In this document: piece after piece, positions 17,135 to 26,427 of the stretch
How the letters are laid out: the number at the start of each line of letters is the position of its first letter
Numbering within the stretch: the first letter of the stretch is position 1
Assembly (NCBI GenBank): GCA_002239045.1
Contig: MPNN01000001.1
Coordinates: 372,001-436,000 of the forward strand
DNA length: 64,000 bases
Direction: 5' to 3'
Origin: SAR202 cluster bacterium bin127
GTDB lineage: Bacteria; Chloroflexota; Dehalococcoidia; Lucifugimonadales; Lucifugimonadaceae
Program-made: the position numbers and the translations under genes
The notes under the pieces: model-generated
The model's database searches: none
What the model saw: the letters and a program-made list of their open reading frames with translations, nothing else
What the model was told of the DNA's origin: nothing

Positions 17135-18154
17135 CTAAGTCGATACGGCGGCTAGCTCGTTCGTTGACGTCTGGCCGTTGTCGCTAGTTCCGTAACTGGA
17201 TTTGCCTTTGACGTCAAAGACTTCGTCGGCGCTTGCAATGATCCATGGATCAGTTTCGTAGACGACTTCCTCGTCTTTTCCGTGGTACGGGAGAAGATTC
17301 AGGACGTGACGAATGGAGTTGATGCGGGCCCGCATTTTGTCGTCGGATTTGATGACGTACCAGGGAGCGAAGTCGGTGTGGGTGTGATAAAACATCGCCG
17401 TCTTGGCGGTGGTGTAATCGTCCCATCGGTGGTACGACGCGAGATCGACCGGGCTGAGCTTCCACTGCTTCAGGGGATCGCGCTGCCGTCGTTTGAACCG
17501 GCGCTCCTGCTCAATTCGGCTGACGGAGAAGTAGAGCTTGATGATGCGGATGCCGGAGTTCGCCCACATCTCCTCGATCCGCGGTGTATCGATGAGGAAT
17601 TGGTCATATTCCTCCTCGGTGCAGAATCCCATTACTTTTTCGACGCCGGCGCGGTTGTACCAGGAGCGGTCGAAAAGAGCGATCTCGCCATCGGCAGGCA
17701 GGTGTTGGATGTACCGCTGGAAGTACCACTGTCCGGATTCTTGGCGCGTGGGTTTTTCGAGTGCGATTACTTTGGCAGCTCTGGGGTTGAGGTGCTCCAT
17801 AAAGCGACGGATCGTTCCACCTTTTCCAGCCGCGTCACGGCCTTCGTAGACGATCAAGACCTTCTCGCCGGTGTCGCGCACCCAGTTCTGCATCTTGACA
17901 AGCTCAATCTGGAGCGGGAACTTGTGTTCGTAGTAACTGTCGAGGCTGATTTTTCGCTGGTAGGGATAAGCGCCTTCGCGGAAGAATTCACGACGCTCTT
18001 CGGAGTCGAGGTCATCTCGATTTTCCGGAGCGCGGTAATTTCTCAGCTTTCCGCGCGTCATCGAGTCTTCGAAAGCATCACCCCATTTGGTGTTGAAGAA
18101 GCCGTGTGCGCGTTCGCTCGTCGTGCTCTTGTATGCGGGTTCGTTCTCTGCCAT
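17135..18154 (-). CDS. ppk2: Polyphosphate kinase 2
   Basis: A PPK2-family enzyme of about 339 residues that transfers phosphate between polyphosphate and nucleotides. The Walker A motif EGRDAAGKGG and the Walker B/lid segment FDRSWYNRAGVE are clear, and the single-domain length fits class I PPK2, which favours nucleoside diphosphates. The N-terminal 70 residues are charged and family-typical. I choose the ATG of MAENEP, which has GAGG upstream; an ATG five codons earlier (18169) has no ribosome-binding site. It faces the SDR pair tail to tail. Confidence 0.92.
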   Translation of the reverse strand: MAENEPAYKSTTSERAHGFFNTKWGDAFEDSMTRGKLRNYRAPENRDDLDSEERREFFREGAYPYQRKISLDSYYEHKFPLQIELVKMQNWVRDTGEKVLIVYEGRDAAGKGGTIRRFMEHLNPRAAKVIALEKPTRQESGQWYFQRYIQHLPADGEIALFDRSWYNRAGVEKVMGFCTEEEYDQFLIDTPRIEEMWANSGIRIIKLYFSVSRIEQERRFKRRQRDPLKQWKLSPVDLASYHRWDDYTTAKTAMFYHTHTDFAPWYVIKSDDKMRARINSIRHVLNLLPYHGKDEEVVYETDPWIIASADEVFDVKGKSSYGTSDNGQTSTNELAAVST

Positions 18155-18273
18155 GATGCGAGACCTCATGGTGCGTCGTGAGTGGTCGAATGATTGGTTA
18201 CAAATATACCAGCGTCACAGGTAACGTCCGATTAGGACGCGAGCGGAAGTTGTGGACGCAGATCACGTCGTAG

Positions 18274-19386
18274 TTAAATGTCCTCGAAACGAGAAGGTAG
18301 GACGATCTCCGGGGGTGAGATTTCCTGCAAAACAAGGTCTGCGGTCCATTCGGCCATCAAGGGAGACAGTAGTATTCCTTTTTTGCCGGCACCGTTGGCA
18401 TAGAAGAGGCCATCAGCCGCACTCGAAGCACCAACGATGGGAAAACCGTCGCTGGCTACTGGACGCAAGCACGCGGTGGTCTTGATGGTACGCAGCCCCG
18501 CGAGTGATGGGATATAGCTGGTAACCCCACCCATGATGTGATTGCGACCTTCATCAGAGACTTCTCGGTTGAAGCCGCGGTCCCATTCGTAGGTGCCGGC
18601 CCACACCGAGCCGTCGGGTTTGCGGCCGACGTTGAAGCCACCGAAGCCAACTCGGTTTTGGAGGTCGCTGCCGGGTCGTTCAAGGCGAATGATTTCGCCT
18701 TTCATTGGTTTGATCGGGAGGGACGGAACGCCGGCGATGTCACTCGTCCATGGACCGGTTGCGACGATGACGATTGGCGCTTCAATTATGGAGCCGTCCG
18801 CAAACTTCACGCCGTTTACGGAACTCCCTCTGGTTTCGATAGCAACGGCGCAACCGTCGGCGAAGATTGCGCCGCCGCGTTTTGCTTCGGTTGCGATGGA
18901 TTTTGTGAATGAGTTGCTGTCGAGTTCCCAACCTGCTTCTACGAGTGACGCCGCGACCATGCCGTCGCGGATTGCGGGTTCCAACCGATACAGATTGTCG
19001 GCGTCGATCATCTCCGCGGCGAAGTCTTGGGACCGCATCCACTCGACATCTGCTGTCAATTGATTTGCTGTGGTCTCGTCGTCCGCGAGTGAAAGCGAAA
19101 CCACGGGTTGCAGTTCCCAGTCGTTGGACGCGGAAGAGGAGAGTTCATCGTAGAGTGCGATGTGTTTGGCAATTGCGTCGCGGTAGTGTTCGGTCATGGG
19201 ACCAGGAACGCCGTTTCCGAAGTGAGCGGAGAGTCCGCCCCAGGCGAATGCAGAAGCATTCGACGCAATCCCGTCGCGGTCGAAGACTCGAGGCGCGATA
19301 CCTGAACGCGCGAGTTGCAACGCGATCGCGCAGCCGACTGCACCGGCACCAAGAACCACCGCGTCGGCTTTTTGGGGAGTTTTCAA
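18274..19386 (-). CDS. FAD-dependent oxidoreductase, DAO family
   Basis: A 370-residue flavoprotein of the D-amino-acid oxidase / glycine-sarcosine oxidase family. The N-terminal Rossmann fingerprint GAGAVGCAIA (13-22) binds FAD, followed by the acidic VFDRD. The mid-region has VIVATGPWTSDIAG, the family's second FAD contact. The C-terminal FYANGAGKKGILLSPL matches the last nucleotide-binding strand. It should oxidise an amine or amino acid, but the substrate cannot be read from the sequence. It is divergent from hisZ, and the 297-bp gap between them has only weak promoter-like elements (a TAGAAT box at about 19575). Confidence 0.88.
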   Translation of the reverse strand: MKTPQKADAVVLGAGAVGCAIALQLARSGIAPRVFDRDGIASNASAFAWGGLSAHFGNGVPGPMTEHYRDAIAKHIALYDELSSSASNDWELQPVVSLSLADDETTANQLTADVEWMRSQDFAAEMIDADNLYRLEPAIRDGMVAASLVEAGWELDSNSFTKSIATEAKRGGAIFADGCAVAIETRGSSVNGVKFADGSIIEAPIVIVATGPWTSDIAGVPSLPIKPMKGEIIRLERPGSDLQNRVGFGGFNVGRKPDGSVWAGTYEWDRGFNREVSDEGRNHIMGGVTSYIPSLAGLRTIKTTACLRPVASDGFPIVGASSAADGLFYANGAGKKGILLSPLMAEWTADLVLQEISPPEIVLPSRFEDI

Positions 19387-19683
19387 CTCAGGTTCCTCTT
19401 GTCACCGAGTTCTTGTGCGCGATTCGCGCAATGCTCGGTTGTACGTCGATCTGAAAGTGTCGGGTTTGCGGAGGCGACAGCGTAGGTGCACGATTTTTTG
19501 GTTGGCAACACGCTGAGGATGCTGGGACAGATTGTAACGACACGGATAGCGTTTGCCAGAAACATTGCGGAATTAGAATCTGGTGGTATTGGCGACGATG
19601 TATTTGACTCCGCTCGGTCAATTGCGCCGTGGTTTCTCGTGATTGGTTACCGATGTGCTTTCGGTTGATGACAGATTGATTCG

Positions 19684-21168
19684 ATGATAGGCCGCAACGG
19701 CAGGATTCGACGCGCCCCTGGCTTCGAAGACCGGACGGGCAGGGATTTCGAACGAATCGAAGAGTCGATCAACATCGCGCGCGGCGTGTTGCACGGCCTT
19801 GGTTACCAACCGATCGAAACTCCGCTGATAGAGCAGACCGAGCTTTTTCTACGGCGATCAGGCGGTCTCTTATCGAGTCAGCTGTTTGACTTCATCGCCC
19901 CGGACGGAAGCGACATCAGCCTCCGACCAGAGATGACTGCCCCGGTGGTTCGTCACGCATTGGAAACCTCCGGTGGTCAGGGCCCGCAGAGGTTCCAATA
20001 TGCGGCTCCGATATTTCGCTACAACGAAAGGCCGTACGACGCGCCATCCAGTTCGGTGCCCAACAAGCGTCAGTTCATTCAACTTGGCGCGGAGTTGGTC
20101 AACGCATCCCAGCCTTTCGCTGATGGCGAGATAATTTTCGCCGCGTACTCCTTGGCTCGGAGATTGGGTGTAGATCAAGTTTCAATTCGGATCGGTCATA
20201 TCGGTTTTATACGCGAACTGTTGAGTCGCTTCGATCTCTCTGAGCGCGCCCGGATGTTTCTCGCGGATAGCGTTACGGGGTTGGCTGACAGTGACGACGA
20301 TGACAACGGATCGATTGAGACTGAAGCGGTTCGATTGGGGTTGTTACCGTCTAAGGGTCAACAGATGATCGAGACGCAGGCATCGGCGGCAGATCTGTTG
20401 TCGAGATTGGCGTCGGGTTCGGTGCGCTTGCCCGAATCTTCGGAGTTGACGACGAGATCGGCTGATGAGATCGTTGCTGGATTGCGACGAAAGGTGGAAT
20501 GGGACGCTCGAAACGTAGATTTCCCGGATGCGTTGGCGCTCATCCGTCAAATCGCTAATTTCAAAAGTGCCAGCGTCGACGCTGATCAAGGCGAATCTTC
20601 GAACCGACGACTTCTGGAAACCATCGATGGTGCACGACGACTAACCGAGAGCTACGGCCTCGAGTCGCTGAGCAGTCTGGACAATTTGGAGTCCGTCGTC
20701 GAAGCTGCTGAATTGAACGGCGTGGACAGGTCAGACGTGATCGTCGATCTCGGGCTAGGAGCTTCAATCGCTTACTACTCCGGTATGATCTTCGAAGTCA
20801 GTGCCGTTGTGGGTGGACAGAACGTTGTCCTTGGCCGTGGTGGCCGTTACGATGGATTGGCTTCGGCGTTAGGTTCAGAGGCAGAGTTACCGGCATTGGG
20901 TTTTGCGTTAAACCTCGACGCCGTGTTGGAGTTAAGACATGGCGGTCAACCGGAAGCCGCGAAGCGCAGATATATCGTTGTCTCGCCAACCGACGACAGA
21001 TTTGTCGCGGATGTGATCAAAAAGGCCGTCGAACTGCGCGAGGCCGGCCACAACGTAGTGTCGTTGTTCGATAGTCAAGTAGACGCCGACGAGGTTGCGC
21101 AGTCGATTGGGAACGCGCGCGTCATGCGGGTGGGGAATACCGAGCCAATTGATGGAGTTGGGGAATGA
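19684..21168 (+). CDS. hisZ: ATP phosphoribosyltransferase regulatory subunit HisZ (HisRS-like)
   Basis: A class II aminoacyl-tRNA-synthetase-like protein of 494 residues that would serve as the regulatory partner of HisG. Class II landmarks are present: LRPEMTAPV (about 80-88), FRYNERP (111-117), QLGAEL (133-138) and GRGGRYDG. The histidine-recognition loop reads YYSGMIFE rather than the LDYYT form of true HisRS, favouring HisZ. It is longer than usual HisZ: the last 70 or so residues (RRYIVVSPTDD ... HNVVSLF) look like an anticodon-binding-type domain. It overlaps hisG by 4 bp (ATGA). A true HisS cannot be excluded without alignment. Confidence 0.8.
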   Translation: MIGRNGRIRRAPGFEDRTGRDFERIEESINIARGVLHGLGYQPIETPLIEQTELFLRRSGGLLSSQLFDFIAPDGSDISLRPEMTAPVVRHALETSGGQGPQRFQYAAPIFRYNERPYDAPSSSVPNKRQFIQLGAELVNASQPFADGEIIFAAYSLARRLGVDQVSIRIGHIGFIRELLSRFDLSERARMFLADSVTGLADSDDDDNGSIETEAVRLGLLPSKGQQMIETQASAADLLSRLASGSVRLPESSELTTRSADEIVAGLRRKVEWDARNVDFPDALALIRQIANFKSASVDADQGESSNRRLLETIDGARRLTESYGLESLSSLDNLESVVEAAELNGVDRSDVIVDLGLGASIAYYSGMIFEVSAVVGGQNVVLGRGGRYDGLASALGSEAELPALGFALNLDAVLELRHGGQPEAAKRRYIVVSPTDDRFVADVIKKAVELREAGHNVVSLFDSQVDADEVAQSIGNARVMRVGNTEPIDGVGE

Positions 21169-22193
21169 CGGAGACGTTGCGCTTGGCGATTCCGTCCACC
21201 GGCGCGCTTGAGCAGGGCGCGGTTCGCTTGCTCGCGGAGTCTGACGCGGCGGTCAGTCGGGTGAACTCGAGGCGGTATACAGCGGAGATTCCCTCCATAC
21301 CGGGTATCGAGGTCATCTATCAACGGCAATCAGACATCACTACGATCGTGGATTCCGGCAATGCGGACCTAGGCGTCGTGGGCCTTGACAGATACTTGGA
21401 GGCGCGTTTGGAAGACGGTGAGACGTTGGTTGTCGCCCCTGATCTGGAGTACGGCCATTCACGGTTGGTGATCGCGGTACCAGATTCGTGGCTCGACATC
21501 ACCTCGATGTACGACTTGGCGGATATGAGCCTCGAACTGCATGAACGCGGGCGCGATCTTCGAGTCGCGACGAAGTATCCGAGGTTGGTGAAGCGGTTTC
21601 TCAATCGCCGAGGTATCAACTATTTCTCAATGGTTGCGATCAATGGCGCTCTCGAAGCTGCGCCGCGAATCGGGTACGCGGACATCATCGCCGACATTTC
21701 AGATACCGGAAACACATTGCGGGAGAACAACCTTCGCACGTTGGTCGACGGTGTGGCGATTGAATCGCAAGCCATATTGGTAGGGAACGGGCGACTCCTA
21801 GCCGGGTCGAAGGCGAAACTGGACTTAACTAGGTTGTTGCTGGAGCGGATCGAGGCTCGATTGAGGTCGCGGTCGTACCTGCGTGTGACTGCAAATGTGA
21901 AAGGGTCTTCGGAAACTGAGATCGCCGGATTAGTGCTGAGATCGCCAGAGCTTTCTGGCATGCGTGGTCCGACGGTTTCGAAGGTCTTTACGAACGACGG
22001 GAATCACTGGTTCGCGGTTCAGATAGTGACGCGCAAAAGAGACGTGTTGCGTGTGGTGGACCACTTACGGGCTTTGGGTGGAACCGGCACTTCGGTGACC
22101 GACATTCAGTTCCTGTATCAGAGCGAATGCGAGTTGTACCGGAAATTGGTCGAAAATCTGGGTTCGTCCGCAATGGGAACCAATCCGTGTTGA
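21165..22193 (+). CDS. hisG: ATP phosphoribosyltransferase, long form
   Basis: HisG catalyses the first step of histidine synthesis (ATP + PRPP to phosphoribosyl-ATP). The 342 residues contain the two periplasmic-binding-protein-like catalytic lobes, with DLGVVGLDRYLE and the PRPP-binding segment ADIIADISDTGNTL. They are followed by a C-terminal regulatory domain of about 100 residues (VTANVKGSS ... LRSPELSGMRGPTVS ... WFAVQIV). This is the long, histidine-inhibited form. Long HisG normally works without HisZ, so its coupling to a HisZ-like gene is noteworthy. hisD begins at its stop codon. Confidence 0.92.
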   Translation: MTETLRLAIPSTGALEQGAVRLLAESDAAVSRVNSRRYTAEIPSIPGIEVIYQRQSDITTIVDSGNADLGVVGLDRYLEARLEDGETLVVAPDLEYGHSRLVIAVPDSWLDITSMYDLADMSLELHERGRDLRVATKYPRLVKRFLNRRGINYFSMVAINGALEAAPRIGYADIIADISDTGNTLRENNLRTLVDGVAIESQAILVGNGRLLAGSKAKLDLTRLLLERIEARLRSRSYLRVTANVKGSSETEIAGLVLRSPELSGMRGPTVSKVFTNDGNHWFAVQIVTRKRDVLRVVDHLRALGGTGTSVTDIQFLYQSECELYRKLVENLGSSAMGTNPC

Positions 22194-23500
22194 GGCGAAT
22201 CCACGGGTTGGATGCAGCGATCGTCGCGTTCAAGGACCGTAGCTCGAAAAGCGACGGCAATGAGCCGTTAACGGACGGCGGTGGCGTCTACGACGCGGCG
22301 ATGACGCCCGACGCGTTTGCCGAACGTGTGATCGCGGATGTTCGTTCGCACGGAGATCAATTCGTACGACGAATCTCGAAGAAATTGGATGGGGTGGAGA
22401 TCGACGAATTCAAGGTTCCGGCGAATGTCGTGGCGGAGGCAAAGCACCAGTTGCGCCCGAATGAAGTCGAAGGATTGCAACTGGCCGCGCGGCGCGTGGG
22501 CGATTTTCAAGCTCGAACATTGCCGCAGTCTTGGCGAGACGACGTAGAGGGGTATGGCGAGGTAGCGCACCCGGTTCAATCAGCAGGTTGCTGTATCCCT
22601 GGGGGGACCGCGCCATTGGCGTCGACCGTGATTATGACGGCGGTTCCGGCGAGGGTTGCTGGAGTTCCCTATGTCTGTGTGGTCACGCCCCCGGGTAAGA
22701 ACGGAGTTCCGCACCCGGCCGTCTTGGCTGCGTGTCATATCGCGGGAGTGGACGATGTGTTCGCAGTAGGCGGGGCTCAGGCTGTTGCTGCATTGGCCGT
22801 TGGGACCGAATCGATCCCCAAAGTAGATGTAATCTGTGGCCCCGGAAGCCTTTGGGTAACCGCTGCGAAGCGTCGGGTCTACGGGATGGTCGGTGTCGAT
22901 GGAATTTATGGTCCCACGGAGACGATGGTCATAGTCAATGACAATTCGGATGCGGCCGTTGCGGCGGCGGATCTATTGGCTCAAGCGGAGCATGATGTTG
23001 TCGCGGCGCCGGTTCTAGTGGCGTTATCCGACCGCTCGGTGGATGCGGTTGAGAGCGAGTTGGCGACGCAGTTGGAGAGATTGCCGCGGGCTGAGATTGC
23101 GCGCAAGGCCTTGATGGGGCGTGGTGCGGCGGTGGTGGTCGATTCCATCGCCGAGGCGTTGAAGGTTGCCGAAGTTTTCGCGCCGGAGCATCTGTGTTTG
23201 GGCTTCGCTGGTGCTAACGAGATGCTAGGGGATGTTCGACATGCGGGCGGTATCTTCTTGGGCGAGCGATCGGGCGAGGTGATGGCTGACTACGTTGCGG
23301 GGCCGAGCCATGTGATGCCGACGGGAGGATCGGCGCGTTTCTCGTCGGCGTTGTCGGCGCGGGATTTCATCCGCGTAACGCCATTCTTGGACATGGACCA
23401 GTCGACATACGATTCGATTGCCGGGGCGGCTTCGGATTTGGCTCGGTTGGAGATGCTCGAAGCACACGCGCTGGCGGCTGAGATTCGTCGGAAACGATAG
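22187..23500 (+). CDS. hisD: Histidinol dehydrogenase
   Basis: HisD performs the last two steps of histidine synthesis (histidinol to histidine, two NAD+), using Zn2+. The 437 residues show the conserved GCCIPGGTAPLAST, VGGAQAVAALA, VICGPGSLWVTAAKR and HVMPTGGSARFSS blocks. Start: in-frame GTG at 22187 with GGGA eight bases before it, overlapping the end of hisG; a TTG one codon later is also possible. An ATG at 22127 would force a long overlap and adds only hisG antiframe residues, so I reject it. Confidence 0.95.
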   Translation: MLRRIHGLDAAIVAFKDRSSKSDGNEPLTDGGGVYDAAMTPDAFAERVIADVRSHGDQFVRRISKKLDGVEIDEFKVPANVVAEAKHQLRPNEVEGLQLAARRVGDFQARTLPQSWRDDVEGYGEVAHPVQSAGCCIPGGTAPLASTVIMTAVPARVAGVPYVCVVTPPGKNGVPHPAVLAACHIAGVDDVFAVGGAQAVAALAVGTESIPKVDVICGPGSLWVTAAKRRVYGMVGVDGIYGPTETMVIVNDNSDAAVAAADLLAQAEHDVVAAPVLVALSDRSVDAVESELATQLERLPRAEIARKALMGRGAAVVVDSIAEALKVAEVFAPEHLCLGFAGANEMLGDVRHAGGIFLGERSGEVMADYVAGPSHVMPTGGSARFSSALSARDFIRVTPFLDMDQSTYDSIAGAASDLARLEMLEAHALAAEIRRKR

Positions 23501-23537
23501 TATTGCGAAGTCATCGAACGTTAAAAGGCAGGGGACG

Positions 23538-24623
23538 ATGCGCGACTTGATAGGCATGATGCGACCGCATCTCTACAACCCGACGGGTTATGTCGGGGCT
23601 CAACATTCGGATCATTTGGCTACCGCGGTGGGAATCGACCCTGCCGATGTCATTCGATTGAACGCCAATGAAAATCCATACGAGCCGTTGACTGAGATAG
23701 CGGACGCGTTGGTTGGGTTGCCGATCCACGAGTACCCGGATCAAGATTTGGTGCGGATCAGGTCGGCGTTGAGCGAGTACACCGGGCGCCCGTCGGAGCA
23801 GTTGATCGCTGGATCGGGTGGTGATGAGATCATCGAGTTGCTGACGAAGCTTTTCGTGGCTCCCGGAGAGTCGATGATCGACTGTCCACCGACGTTTGGG
23901 ATGTACGAGTTCTGCGCACAGATTTCGGAGGCCGAATTAATCCCGGTTGAACGTCGGGACGACTGGGAAATCGACATAGACGCGACGACCCAGGCGATTG
24001 ATCGTACGGGTGCGAAATTGTTATTCATCGCTTCGCCGAACAACCCAACGGGCAATCTGTTACCGGAGGACGATGCACGAGCGATCCTAGACACGGGCAT
24101 TGTGTTGGTAGTCGACGAGACTTACTACGAGTTTTGCGGTGAGACAACCGCAGGGCTGTTGGACGAATACGAAAATTTGGTTGTGATCAGGTCTTTCAGC
24201 AAATGGGCAGGCATCGCAGGTCTGCGTATCGGGTACGCGATTGGGTCCGAACTGATCGTCGACCATCTAATGACCATTAAGCAGCCATACAACCTAAACA
24301 TCGCAGCGGAGTCGGCGGGTCTGGCGGCGTTGAAGCACAAAGACAAGCTGCTGGCACGCATTACAACGTTGGAGAACGAGCGCAAGAGGACCGAGGCCGT
24401 CATTGACGAGTTGGACGGCGTCAGCTACTCGCCGTCGAGGGCAAATTTCCTGCTTGTGAAGTTTGAACGTTTGAGTGGTGACGAGGCGTACGAATTGCTA
24501 GCTCGACGTGGCATTTTCGCGAGAAAGTTCAGCGGAAGAAGGTTGGAGAATTCAATCCGGATCAGCGTCGGAACACCGCCGCAAAATGATCTTGTGATCG
24601 ACGCGTTGCAGGACATGGTGTAA
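23538..24623 (+). CDS. hisC: Histidinol-phosphate aminotransferase
   Basis: A fold-type I PLP enzyme of 361 residues converting imidazole acetol phosphate to histidinol phosphate. Motifs: LNANENPYEP near the N-terminus, SGGDEIIELL, ASPNNPTGN, VVDETYYEF and the PLP lysine in RSFSKWAGIAGLRIGY. The start is the ATG preceded by AGGGGA (MRDLIGMM). A frame-open extension back to 23418 only overlaps hisD and lacks a ribosome-binding site. It lies 37 bp after hisD in the same operon. Confidence 0.94.
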   Translation: MRDLIGMMRPHLYNPTGYVGAQHSDHLATAVGIDPADVIRLNANENPYEPLTEIADALVGLPIHEYPDQDLVRIRSALSEYTGRPSEQLIAGSGGDEIIELLTKLFVAPGESMIDCPPTFGMYEFCAQISEAELIPVERRDDWEIDIDATTQAIDRTGAKLLFIASPNNPTGNLLPEDDARAILDTGIVLVVDETYYEFCGETTAGLLDEYENLVVIRSFSKWAGIAGLRIGYAIGSELIVDHLMTIKQPYNLNIAAESAGLAALKHKDKLLARITTLENERKRTEAVIDELDGVSYSPSRANFLLVKFERLSGDEAYELLARRGIFARKFSGRRLENSIRISVGTPPQNDLVIDALQDMV

Positions 24624-24696
24624 CGCGTTCGGATGCACGCAAAATCGTCGGATTAGGGTGCTTGCGGATTCGATAATTGGGTGTTGAGGTGCACGA

Positions 24697-25293
24697 ATGA
24701 GTGATCGAACCGCAGAGATTGAGCGCGTAACGGGCGAGACGAATATCCGCGTCGGCCTCGACATCGATGGGCAGGGCAGAGCTGAGATAGACACGCCGAT
24801 CGGGTTCATGAATCACATGCTGCACGCGTTGGCGAAACATTCGTTGATGGATCTCTCTGTGGTTGCTACGGGTGATATCGAAACTGGCTCGCACCACACG
24901 GTTGAAGACACGGCAATAGTTATCGGTCGGTGTCTGTTGGAGGCGTTGGGCGATGCCGCGGGCATAATTCGCATGTCCAGCAAGCACGTTCCTCTCGATG
25001 AGGCCTTATCGCATGCGGTGGTCGATCTAAGTGGTCGTGGTTATGCGGTTGTCGACATGGGTTCGACCTCGAACATCGGCGATTTCTCGCCGGACATGGC
25101 TCGGCACTTCTTCGAGTCGATGGCCGCTGAAGGTCGTTTCAATTTGCACCTAACGGTGTTGCGTGGATCGAACGAACACCACATGATCGAGTCGGCGTTC
25201 AAGGCGTTTGCTCGAGCGTTGCGCGAAGCTGCGTCGATTGATGACCGAGCGGGCGGTGCGGTGCCGAGCACCAAAGGCACGCTTTCGGGCTGA
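24697..25293 (+). CDS. hisB: Imidazoleglycerol-phosphate dehydratase
   Basis: The 198-residue monofunctional HisB dehydrates imidazole glycerol phosphate and binds two Mn2+ through His/Glu motifs, here GFMNHML, GSHHTVEDTAI and, in the second half, NEHHMIESAF. Length and motifs are typical of the single-domain bacterial enzyme without the phosphatase half. It follows hisC by 73 bp. The hisH, hisA, hisF and hisI genes are not in the window, so the pathway is split. Confidence 0.96.
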   Translation: MSDRTAEIERVTGETNIRVGLDIDGQGRAEIDTPIGFMNHMLHALAKHSLMDLSVVATGDIETGSHHTVEDTAIVIGRCLLEALGDAAGIIRMSSKHVPLDEALSHAVVDLSGRGYAVVDMGSTSNIGDFSPDMARHFFESMAAEGRFNLHLTVLRGSNEHHMIESAFKAFARALREAASIDDRAGGAVPSTKGTLSG

Positions 25294-25414
25294 GGTCCTT
25301 GCAGATGTCGTTAGATGTCGTTACTTCGATCGACGTCGGCGCCAACAGCTTTCGTACCGGCTTTGCCAGCGGGTAAAGCGTGAGCAGATCACACGCGTTG
25401 AATGGAGGGTGACG

Positions 25415-26137
25415 ATGAATGAGCAAATGAGCCGTCGTAGGGTCATATTTGAATGGCTTGCGTTGGCTGCAATTGTCGCGTCGGTGAGCGTAACCACGTT
25501 CGACACAGATATCCCGCATCTTTGGCGAGCGACATGGGGGCCGGAGAAGGGTTGGATCGACGACATCGCATACGTTGCGGTCATATTCTTCGCGTTCGAA
25601 TACGTTGTCAGGGTGTGGACCGCTTCCGATAGACGCAAATACATCTTTTCATTTTTTGGCGTCATCGATCTGCTAGCTGTAGTCGTGGGAATCGTGGCAC
25701 TACCCCAGTTCACGTCCCTACGACTCTTCAGATTGTTGCAACTCATCAGGTTGCTCAAAATGGCGCGCTTCAGCCAGGCATTGGCGGATCTGGGTAGAGC
25801 GTTTTCGCATATGCGGGACGAGATTATGCTGTTTCTCACATTGACCGGGTTGGTTGTTTTCCTGGCCGCGTTCGGGGCGTACCATTTCGAGCACGAGACG
25901 CAACCGGAGCAGTTCAGTCATATGGGTGATGCGCTGTGGTGGGCGGTGGCGACACTCACAACGGTCGGCTATGGCGACATCTATCCGGTCACGATCGGCG
26001 GAAAGATCATGACCGCCGTCGTCGTGCTGTGTGGATTGGGCATCGTAGCCGCGCCCGCGGGTATCGTAGCGCAGGCAATGGCGACCGCGTTACGAGAAAA
26101 ACACGCGAGGCAAGCAGACGGCCAATCGGAAGGCTAA
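25415..26137 (+). CDS. Voltage-gated potassium channel family protein
   Basis: A 240-residue ion channel with the Kv-like plan. Membrane helices lie at about 14-30, 50-70, 78-97, an S4-like segment with spaced arginines (LRLFRLLQLIRLLK, 102-115), and two pore helices around the selectivity filter TTVGYGD (182-188). The S6 helix (MTAVVVLCGLGIVAAPAGIVA) ends in a short charged tail with no ligand-binding domain. It should form a K+-selective tetramer. The ATG at 25415 has GGAGG upstream; the longer open frame from 25208 is hisB overlap. Confidence 0.92.
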   Translation: MNEQMSRRRVIFEWLALAAIVASVSVTTFDTDIPHLWRATWGPEKGWIDDIAYVAVIFFAFEYVVRVWTASDRRKYIFSFFGVIDLLAVVVGIVALPQFTSLRLFRLLQLIRLLKMARFSQALADLGRAFSHMRDEIMLFLTLTGLVVFLAAFGAYHFEHETQPEQFSHMGDALWWAVATLTTVGYGDIYPVTIGGKIMTAVVVLCGLGIVAAPAGIVAQAMATALREKHARQADGQSEG

Positions 26138-26156
26138 ACGGGCGTGTTTGCGCCGG

Positions 26157-26411
26157 TTAGTCGACTATCTCTACGGAGTAAGTCTCGATTACGGGGTTGG
26201 CGAGCAGCGTTTCGCACATATTGCGCGCCGTCTGCGCCGCATGTTCGGCGTTGTCCGCTTCAATCCGCACGTCGAAGAACTTTCCGGCGCTGAGCGACGC
26301 TATTTCGTCGAAACCGAGGCGCGCGAGAGCTCGGTTAATGGTCTCCGATTCAGGGTCGTGGATGCCGGGTTTGAAGTAGACGCGGATGTGGGCGAGGTGT
26401 GTGCCGCTCAT
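26157..26411 (-). CDS. purS: Phosphoribosylformylglycinamidine synthase subunit PurS
   Basis: PurS (84 residues) bridges PurL and PurQ in the fourth step of purine synthesis. The ferredoxin-like strand-helix pattern is clear: IRVYFKPGIHDPESETINRAL, then LSAGKFFDVRIEA, then NPVIETYSVEI. In most genomes purQ and purL follow directly; here the downstream neighbour is the convergent potassium channel, so purS is separated from its partners. It is 16 bp after the DUF3105 gene in a minus-strand purine cluster. Confidence 0.93.
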   Translation of the reverse strand: MSGTHLAHIRVYFKPGIHDPESETINRALARLGFDEIASLSAGKFFDVRIEADNAEHAAQTARNMCETLLANPVIETYSVEIVD

Positions 26412-26427
26412 TTCGGATCCGCGTCGT

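Noticed and set aside
17282-18181. 299-codon plus-strand frame opposite ppk2
   Set aside because: Antisense shadow of a gene with Walker motifs; Val/Phe/Asp-biased.
22127-22186. ATG start for hisD inside hisG
   Set aside because: Would give a 67-bp overlap and non-family residues; GTG at 22187 has a ribosome-binding site and family-like N-terminus.
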